Assembly (NCBI RefSeq): GCF_025486335.1
Contig: NZ_JAOOPZ010000001.1
Span: 1 to 64,000, forward strand
Direction: 5' to 3'
Source: Mycoplasma zalophi
Lineage (GTDB): Bacteria > Bacillota_I > Bacilli_A > Mycoplasmatales > Metamycoplasmataceae
DNA length: 64,000 nucleotides
A model generated the notes under the pieces. That model ran no database searches. It was not told where the DNA came from and saw only the letters and a program-made list of their open reading frames with translations. Below are positions 57,301-64,000 of this stretch, piece by piece (within the stretch, counting starts at the first letter, position 1; each line of letters opens with the position of its first letter). A program made the translations under genes and the position numbers.

Positions 57301-58443
57301 AAATGTATAATTATTTGCAATCGGTTGCATTGTAACTGCAAATGAATGATAGTTATTTCCTGAATTTCAAGTTGATCACTTGTATTCATTTGTGACCTTA
57401 AATTTATAAGAATCTTTTCATATTTCTTTACCCAGTAAATATTCTCCTGCAGAAACAAATTTAACTTCTTCTGAATTATTTTTTATAACTTTTAATAGTT
57501 TTATTTTGTAGTTTTCAACTACATTATTTATGCTTGTAACTAATACATATTTATTAGTAGAAGATGGAGTTAAATTTATTTCTTGTTCAGTAGAATTTTC
57601 ACCATTTGAATATTTTAATTTATAAGTATCTGTGTTATTTATTTCAATGTCTGAGGCAATTTCAACTGTTACATTTTTATTATTAAAACTTGATTTCAAC
57701 AATCTATAATTTTTGTATTGTTTATTATCAAAAGTAACATTTGTGCTAGTTAATTGTCTTTTTGATAAGGCTTTGTTATATAGTTCAAAAACATTTTTAT
57801 TTGTATTTAGTGTGTTAATTTCACTTATATTTCTTTCATTTTCTAAGTGTCATACTGGTGAAATATTATGACTTTCACCATATTCTAAATTATCATCACG
57901 TCTTGGGTTTGTGTCTGGGTTATTTTTAGGTGTATCAGAATCTTGTTTAGGATTTTCTGGTTCATTATCTTGATTATCTGAAGCATCTTGTTTTGAATTA
58001 TCTTCTGAATTTTGGTTTGGTTCGTTATTGCCTGTATTTTGACTGTTTACATCATTTGATTCTGGTTTGTTTGGGTTTTTGGGTTGTGAGTCACTTGAAT
58101 CATTTTTATCTGTGTTTTCAGTATTTTTTGGGTTATTTGTTTCTGGAGTTGGGTTTGTTTGAGTATTTTCATTTTCTGCTTTTTCATTTGGATTTGAATT
58201 TTTATTATCTGTATTTTCTTTTGAATCTGTGTTTTGATTATTAGTATTTTGATTTGTGTTCGTTGGGTTATTTTCGGGTTTTTTAGGTATGTATATATTT
58301 AAATCATTTTGATTATTTTTTTCATTTTTATTAATATCTGAAGTATTTAAGTTTTGTTGACAAGAAATAGCAATTACTCCAATTGAAGAAGTTATTGCAA
58401 AAACAGTTGTCAAAAATAAAAATTTTTTAGTAGTTTTTTTCAT
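54319..58443 (-). CDS. DUF31-type (mycoplasma Ig-protease-like) serine protease lipoprotein
   Basis: A 1,374-residue lipoprotein (lipobox AISC, Cys28). Residues about 35-190 are a low-complexity Asn/Pro/Asp/Gln/Glu linker, then several beta-rich domains, and at the C-terminus a trypsin-like fold with the DUF31 triad: His1053 in STNQHVWG, Asp1155 in ADMIIGIADF and Ser1291 in GGSSGTML. DUF31 is the family of MIP, which cleaves antibody held by MIB. No MIB gene was recognised next to it; the co-directional neighbour is the giant coiled-coil protein. Ribosome binding site GAGGAG precedes the ATG. The frame is intact through many TGA (Trp) codons. The protease fold is well supported; antibody as substrate is inference. 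Confidence 0.87.
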
Positions 58444-58553
58444 ATTATCTCCTCATATATTGCAAGATATATTATATAAATATACATTATTATAATAAAA
58501 ATAAATTAATATGATTGAAATATATTTTGTTATCTTTAACACAAAAACTTCGC

Positions 58554-58559
58554 TATAAT
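58554..58559 (+). promoter_or_regulatory. -10 box of methyltransferase gene
   Basis: TATAAT about 30 bases upstream of the ATG, which has the strong ribosome binding site GGAGGGG. Confidence 0.55.
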
Positions 58560-58589
58560 ATTTTTATAAATTTATATGGAGGGGATTTT

Positions 58590-59776
58590 ATGAAAGAAAT
58601 AAAAATATTTGAAGTTTTTTCAGGGATAGGTTCTCAAATAAAAGCTTTGAATTTAATTTCTAAAGAGAATAACTTCAAAGTTAAATCACTTGGTTTTATA
58701 GAATGATATATTGATGCCATAATTGCTTATCAAATTATTAATAATTCAAAGATTTTACAAAAAGATAAAAAACATAAAAAAGAAGATATTATAGATAAAT
58801 TATCTTCACTAGAACTAAGTTCAGATAGTAAAAAACCTGTAACAAAAAATTTTTTTAAAAATTTATCCGAAGAAAAATTAAGAAATATTTTTCCTTATTT
58901 TACTTGTTTATTAAATAAAGAGTTTATAAGGGGGGGGGGGATGATTCCCAACAATTTTCAAGTGATATAACCAAAGTTAAAGAAATTCCAAAAGATATTG
59001 ATATATTCACTTACTCATTCCCATGCCAAGATTTATCACAACAAGGTAAGCAAAAAGGAATTTTGCAAGGCACAAGAAGCGGTTTGCTTTTGGAAGTACA
59101 GAGAATATTAGAAAATAATAAAAATAGACTACCGAAAATTTTATTAATGGAAAATGTAAAAGCTCTTGCAAGTAAAAAATTTAAAGATGCTTTTGAAAAA
59201 TGAATAGTATTTTTAGAATCTTTAGGATACACATCATCATGAAAAATATTAAATTCAGTTGACTATGGTTCTGCACAAAATAGAGAACGTGTTTTTATGG
59301 TTTCTATATTAAATTCAAAAAAAGAATTTCAATGACCTAAAAAAATAAATCATGAAAATACATTAGAAACAATCATTAAATTTAATAATGATGATGAATT
59401 TTCAAAATTTAATTTTCTTTTAAAAAAAGAGAGAACAAATTTTAAAGAAACTAATTCTAAAATAAATAAAAGTATAATTAAAGACTATACCAAATTTAAT
59501 TCGGAAAATTATTTATATTTACCAAAAGGGTATGGAGCTACTTTAACAGCATCAGGTGCTAATAGTAGACTAAAATTTTATTTTGAAAAAGAAAACAAAA
59601 TAAGAGCAATTACAGACATTGAATCATTTCTATATATGGGTTTTTCAGAAAAAGATGCTCTCAGAATAAAAAATACAAATTTAATAAATAAAAATAAAAT
59701 GATTTTTTTAGCTGGAAATTCAATTTCAATTGAAGTTTTAAAAAGTATTTTTACTGAAATTATAAAAATTATTTAA
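58590..59776 (+). CDS. DNA (cytosine-5)-methyltransferase, phase-variable and OUT of frame here
   Basis: A type II m5C methyltransferase of about 396 codons. Motif I FEVFSGIGSQ (7-16) lies in the first frame; after an 11-G tract at 58930-58940 that frame stops at 58970. The remaining motifs are in another frame from 58940 to 59776: IV FPCQDLSQQG (catalytic Cys), VI MENVKAL, VIII QNRERVF, a target-recognition region GYGATLTASGANSR and X LAGNSISIEV. Frames join when the tract has 9 or 12 G residues. TGA codons are read as Trp. The tract is far longer than any other G run in this AT-rich window. The restriction endonuclease gene follows 5 bases downstream. Confidence 0.93.
58930..58940. repeat. 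Poly-G(11) tract, contingency locus
   Basis: Eleven consecutive G residues inside the methyltransferase reading frame. Slipped-strand mispairing at such tracts changes length by single bases; 11 leaves the gene out of frame, 12 or 9 restores it. Confidence 0.95.
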
Positions 59777-59781
59777 GTTAA

Positions 59782-60945
59782 ATGACAAATAACTTAAGTT
59801 ATTGAACATTTGAAATTGAAACTAGCAATTACAAAAAAAACACAAAATCATCACATTTTTTTGCAGAAATGACAATAATTTTTGATAAAAATACACTTGT
59901 AATTTATTATTATTTTTTTAAGATAAAATCCGTTTGTATTGATACTTTGACTACTAAAAGTTGATTTTCAAAAAATTCAACTTTCTTGAAAAGACAAAAT
60001 TTATTTAATTTACTAAAAATAAAACAAAATGTAAGAGAGCATTCTTCACAACACTCTCTAGTTTGTTTTACAGAAAAAAATAATCCAAATGAAATTAAAA
60101 TAATTAATGATTTTATTGATAAAAATATACACAATATTACTATAAAAGGTTTAAAATCATTATTTTCTGGAAATAATCCTGCAGGTGAAGTTTCAAATCC
60201 TGCATCAGCACCAATTGTATTAAGTAATCCAGAAAAAAACTTTAACAAAAATTTTGCTATTTTCTTTGAAAATTACTGTTTAAAAAAGACTTTTAAACAA
60301 AGAGATGTGATAAATTTTAAAACTTTAATTACTAAAAAATTAATAACAAAAGAAAATTATTTTTTAAAAATATTAAATAATGAAGATTTTCAGGAATTAA
60401 ATAATTTTATTTTTCATTTAGGAAGAACAAAAGAAAAAGAGTTTGGTAAAAAAATAGTAAAAAAAATAAGAGAATTTGTAAATATAGATCAAATCAACAA
60501 ACTTGTTTTATATGAAAGACGACAATACATACAAAAGGTAGAAAACATTAAAGTATTTGATGTATTTTCTAACTCATCTACTAGTCAGAAGTGTCACATT
60601 TTTCCTGTTTATGCTATACGTAATAAGATGATTCAAAAATCAATTGAAAATAGATATAAAGATAATGAAACCAGAATGAGGGAAATTATAAAAATTTCAA
60701 AAAATATATCTAATAAAGATAATTATCTAAATTTAGACCCAACATGACATACTTTTTTTGATAAAAACTACTTTTCATATGATGAAAACAAAGGCACCAT
60801 AATATTGGTAAATAATAAAATTATGGAACAAGAAATTCAAAAATATGAAATGATATTCAAAAAAATACAGCAAATACCTCCACAACATTTAAATAGTCAA
60901 AGAAAAAAATTTCTTAAATGAAGAAATAAAGAATTACAAATATAA
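59782..60945 (+). CDS. HNH-type restriction endonuclease, partner of the methyltransferase
   Basis: A 387-residue protein directly after the methyltransferase gene (5-base gap, no ribosome binding site of its own). The C-terminal part carries an HNH_2-like nuclease core: QKCHIFPVYAIRNKM (first catalytic His), then NLDPTWHTFFDKNYFSYDENKGTIIL, which matches the NGLxLxxxLHxxFDxGxxSxD pattern of this family, with the usual first NG pair changed. The N-terminal 220 residues are Lys/Asn-rich and probably bind DNA. Reading frame is intact with TGA as Trp. Position and fold make it the likely restriction enzyme of a type II pair; recognition site is unknown. Confidence 0.75.
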
Positions 60946-60980
60946 AAAACACAAAGAACCATTAAGTTATTTGTGTTTTT
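60945..60980. terminator. Bidirectional terminator R-M/LRR lipoprotein
   Basis: An 11-bp stem AAAAACACAAA/TTTGTGTTTTT with a 14-base loop, lying between the convergent restriction enzyme and lipoprotein genes. Confidence 0.8.
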
Positions 60981-60983
60981 ATA

Positions 60984-61790
60984 TTATTTTTTTATTGTGT
61001 AGTGGTGTTCATCATTTGTAATAAGAACGTTTTTTAATTCAGTATTTTTGACATCTAATACTGTTTTATTAGTTTGAGTTTTTTCTTTATAATCTAAAGC
61101 ATCTAGAGCAAATCTTGTTAATGTTTCAGGTAAAGTTAATTCAGAAATGTTATTTGCTCCTAATGCAAATTCATTAACTGTTATTATGTGTGATAAATCT
61201 ATTGTTGTTAATTTATTATTGTAAAACACAAAACTGTTTAATGCTTTTAAATTTTCAGGTAATGTCACATTTGAAATATTGTTATTTGAAAATGCGTTTT
61301 TACCTAAATTTGTAACAGATTGTGGTAATGATAATTCTTGTATTTTATTATCTCCAAATGCATTTTCTTCAATGGTGTGTAATTTAGTTGCTTTTGAAAA
61401 ATCTACAGTTTCAAGTCCCAAATCAAAGAATGCACCCTTTTCAATTTTTTCAAGTGTTTCAGGGAAGATAACTTTACTTATTAAAATTCTTTTTTCTTCA
61501 TTATCAAAAACTCTTTGTCTAAATTCTTCATCACTTATAAAAATATTTTTTAATGCTTGTCTACTAAAGCTTGCTGCTCTTATTTCTTTTAATTGCGTAC
61601 TTGAAAGATCTAAAACTTTTGTTTGTGGATTATAAAAAATATTTTGTTTGTCTTTATTTGTTTGAAAATAAACACTAGCTACATTATTAGAAGCTTCAGT
61701 TTGTTGACCACATGAAACAACTGCAATAGGTAATGTTATAATCGATAATAAACCAAGTGAAAATAATAATTTTGTTCTTTTTGTATTCAT
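60984..61790 (-). CDS. BspA-like leucine-rich-repeat lipoprotein
   Basis: A 268-residue lipoprotein (lipobox VVSC, Cys27). After a short linker it is made of LRR_5-type repeats such as IQELSLPQSVTNLGKNAF, ISNVTLPENLKALNSFVF, LTTIDLSHIITVNEFAL and ISELTLPETLTRFALDAL, i.e. BspA-like surface repeats used for adhesion or binding. Start ATG 61790 gives a standard signal peptide; an in-frame ATG 24 bases upstream is possible. Divergent from uvrB with a short AT-rich gap. Confidence 0.88.
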   Translation of the reverse strand: MNTKRTKLLFSLGLLSIITLPIAVVSCGQQTEASNNVASVYFQTNKDKQNIFYNPQTKVLDLSSTQLKEIRAASFSRQALKNIFISDEEFRQRVFDNEEKRILISKVIFPETLEKIEKGAFFDLGLETVDFSKATKLHTIEENAFGDNKIQELSLPQSVTNLGKNAFSNNNISNVTLPENLKALNSFVFYNNKLTTIDLSHIITVNEFALGANNISELTLPETLTRFALDALDYKEKTQTNKTVLDVKNTELKNVLITNDEHHYTIKK

Positions 61791-61881
61791 ACTTAAAATT
61801 TTACCATAAAACAAAATATATTAATTTTAATTAAAGTTACTATATATTTCGTAAATACATAACTATATTTTTACAATTTAA

Positions 61882-61887
61882 TATAAT
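61882..61887 (+). promoter_or_regulatory. -10 box overlapping the first ATG of uvrB
   Basis: TATAAT overlaps the ATG at 61886, so a transcript starting 6-8 bases downstream would begin at about the second in-frame ATG (61895) and lack a leader. Confidence 0.5.
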
Positions 61888-63886
61888 GTTATATATGGAT
61901 TTTCAAACAAAAAAATTTATTTTACATAGTGAGTTCAAACCAACTGGTGATCAACCACAAGCGATAGAAAAACTTGTTCAAGGTTTAAATAACAACAAAA
62001 AAGAGCAAGTTCTTTTAGGAGTTACAGGAAGTGGAAAAACATTTACAATTGCCAATGTTATTGCAAGAATAAATAGACCTTCACTAGTTTTAAGTCATAA
62101 CAAAACATTAGCAAGTCAACTTTATCAAGAATTAAAAGCATTTTTTCCTGAGAATAGAGTTGAGTATTTTGTTTCTTATTTTGACTACTATCGCCCTGAA
62201 GCATATTTACCAGCTAAAGATGTTTTTATTGATAAAACATCTAAAAATAATAAAGAATTAGAAGCAATGCGTCAAAGAACCATCAATGCATTGAGTTTAA
62301 GAAGAGATACAGTTGTTGTTGGATCTGTTGCAAGTATTTATGGTGCCTTTAATCCCCAAGAATATCGTGATTCATTTTTACCAATTGAATTAAATATGAA
62401 TTTTGACCGTCGTGATTTTATGATTAAACTTATACAAATTGGTTATAAAAGAAATCAACTTTCTTTAGACAGAGGGGATTTTTCATCAAGAGGTGATATT
62501 TTTGAAATAGCACCTTCTTGAACTGAAGATTTTAATATTAGAATTGATTTTTTTGATTCTGATATTGAAAAAATAGCCACAATACATCCAATAACTAAAG
62601 AAATTCTTCAGACTTTCAAAACTTATACAATATTACCAGCAAGTGCTTATGCAACTAATCCCAACACTAATAAAAGAGTAATTTCATTAATTGAAATTGA
62701 ATTAGAAAAACAATTAGAATATTTTGAAAAAGAAAATAAATTATTAGAATATCAAAGATTAAAAGAAAGAATAACAAGTGATATTGATTCGCTTTCTGAA
62801 TTTGGTTATGTTAATGGGATTGAAAATTATTCACGTTATATAGATAATAGACAAGAAGGAGAAAAACCTTATACTCTTCTTGATTATTTACCTGAAGATG
62901 CTGTAATTTTTATTGACGAAAGCCACATGATGATACCACAATTAAATGGAATGTATAATGGTGATAGATCAAGAAAACAAACACTTGTTGAATATGGATT
63001 TAGATTACCTAGCGCATTAGATAATAGACCACTTAAATTTTATGAATTTGAAGAATATAATTTTCAAAAAATTTTTATTTCCGCAACTCCTGGTGAATAT
63101 GAAATACAAAAAGTTGATGGTGAATTAATTACACAATTTATTCGTCCAACTGGTTTACTTGATCCAATTATTGAAATTCATCCAATTGAAAATCAAATTG
63201 AAAAAATATTTGATGAACTAAGATTTCAAAAAGAAAAAAATGACAGAACATTAATTCTTACAACCACCAAAAGAAATGCAGAAGAATTATCAAAATATTT
63301 AACTTCTAAAAAAATTAAAACAGCATATATACATTCAGAATTTAATACTTTTGAAAGAAATACTATATTAAGAAAATTAAGAAAAGGTATTTATGATGTA
63401 GTAATTGGTATTAATTTAATTCGAGAAGGAATAGATTTACCTGAAGTTTCTTTAATTTGTGTGTTAGATGCAGATAAAGATGGGTTGATGCGAAATACAA
63501 CTAGTTTAATACAAATAGTTGGACGTGCAGCTAGAAATGACCATGGTAGAGTTATATTTTTTGCCGATAAAATTTCTAAAAGTATGCAAGAAACAATTAA
63601 TGATAATAAAATAAAAAGACAAATACAACAAGAATACAACAAAAAACATAACATAATTCCTAAAACCATTATAAAACCTATTAAGGAAGCAATTGAAAAT
63701 GAAAAGCTTCTTGAAGAAATAGAAGATACTTTTACAGAAAATAATAAGATATCTAAAAAAACAAAGGAAAAGAAAATGTTTGATGCTTTACGTAAAGAAA
63801 TGAAAGAATCTGCACAAAAAATGGATTTTGAAAAAGCTGCTCAATTAAGAGATATGATTTTAGAACTTGGTGGTACACTAGAATAG
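61886..63886 (+). CDS. uvrB: Excinuclease ABC subunit B
   Basis: DNA-damage recognition helicase of nucleotide excision repair. The 666-residue protein (663 from the ATG at 61895) has GVTGSGKTF (Walker A), the beta-hairpin region [57 protein letters not shown] and the C-terminal UVR domain [16 protein letters not shown]. The ATG at 61886 lies inside a TATAAT box, so 61895 is the more likely start. No ribosome binding site. TGA codon at about 62520 is Trp. Confidence 0.96.
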
Positions 63887-63912
63887 CAAAAATTTATTTT
63901 TTGCTTTTTTTT
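63885..63912 (+). terminator. Terminator of uvrB
   Basis: The stem GCAAAAA/TTTTTGC with a short loop is followed by a T run and overlaps the uvrB stop codon. Confidence 0.6.
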
Positions 63913-63937
63913 GCTTTTTTATGATTTGTTATAGTGT

Positions 63938-63943
63938 TATAAT
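63938..63943 (+). promoter_or_regulatory. -10 box of the gene at the right edge
   Basis: TGTTATAAT, an extended -10 element, 38 bases before an ATG that has AAGGAAG as ribosome binding site. Confidence 0.5.
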
Positions 63944-63981
63944 TTGAATATAAAAATAAAAATTTGAAAAAAGGAAGAATA

Positions 63982-64000
63982 ATGAAAAAAATTATCGTAG
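63982..64000 (+). CDS. Start of a gene cut by the window edge
   Basis: Only six codons are visible (MKKIIV). A promoter and a ribosome binding site precede them, so a gene begins here. Uncharged hydrophobic residues after two Lys residues fit either a nucleotide-binding protein or a signal peptide; the product cannot be named. Confidence 0.6.

Noticed and set aside
57273-57458. Second minus frame inside the DUF31 protease gene
   Set aside because: The protease frame is continuous here (WKDSYKFKVTNEYKW); the other frame has no features of its own.
59910-60248. Minus frame opposite the restriction gene
   Set aside because: No start signals or domain; the plus frame carries the nuclease core.

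Overview
The window is a mollicute chromosome segment of the Mycoplasma sensu lato type, probably the hominis group (Mycoplasmopsis/Metamycoplasma). It is very AT-rich, and TGA is read as tryptophan throughout: conserved families such as SecA, GyrB, Pgi, TsaE and GuaK-type kinases are only intact when TGA is Trp. It also has the usual mycoplasma repertoire of lipoproteins with a C-terminal-Cys lipobox, a P37-type transporter, a nucleoside ABC importer, a DUF31 serine protease and acetate fermentation. No rRNA, tRNA, CRISPR array or insertion sequence was recognised. All CDS coordinates here use genetic code 4.

Layout. 1-1364: a truncated lipoprotein gene carrying a 24-bp tandem repeat, then about 0.8 kb with only a possible decayed gene. 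1365-8641 (mostly minus): secA; a membrane protein plus peptide deformylase; rsmD (plus strand); and an overlapping S1-protein/pgi/mtnN cluster. 8750-13205 (plus): a small DUF4177-like protein, a P37-type binding lipoprotein with its double permease but no ATPase gene, and an AEC-family carrier. 13252-19419 (minus): thymidine kinase, two uncharacterised proteins, two choline-kinase-like genes (one a tandem fusion without catalytic Asp residues) and gyrB. 19539-24852 (minus): a tight cluster of a catalytically degenerate RNase J paralogue, a membrane protein resembling the FtsK N-terminal domain, a large membrane protein (possibly DUF3137) and LemA. 24996-27188: a large surface lipoprotein.

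27319-31829: the pyruvate-to-acetate module, with pdhB-pdhA (minus) divergent from pta-ackA (plus). 31969-38187 (plus): an eight-gene, mostly stop/start-overlapping operon of gmk, PP2C phosphatase, Ser/Thr kinase, rsgA, an Rpe-MsrA fusion, tsaE, tsaB and tsaD. 38208-44409 (minus): dprA-like gene, then a BMP-type nucleoside-binding lipoprotein with a double-domain ATPase and two permeases, the first carrying a long coiled-coil tail. 44495-46379 (plus): MATE transporter and a VapD-family protein.

46618-58443 (minus) is accessory surface biology: a DUF31-type trypsin-like lipoprotein protease followed by a roughly 2,495-residue coiled-coil protein whose signal peptide is out of frame with its body. 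58590-60945 (plus) is a type II restriction-modification pair whose m5C methyltransferase is interrupted by an 11-base poly-G tract that puts it out of frame in this sequence. An LRR lipoprotein, uvrB and the first bases of another gene complete the window.

The strongest items for follow-up are the poly-G-switched R-M system, the Rpe-MsrA fusion, the degenerate RNase J/membrane-protein/LemA operon, the tandem kinase fold without catalytic Asp, and the giant coiled-coil protein with its frameshift.
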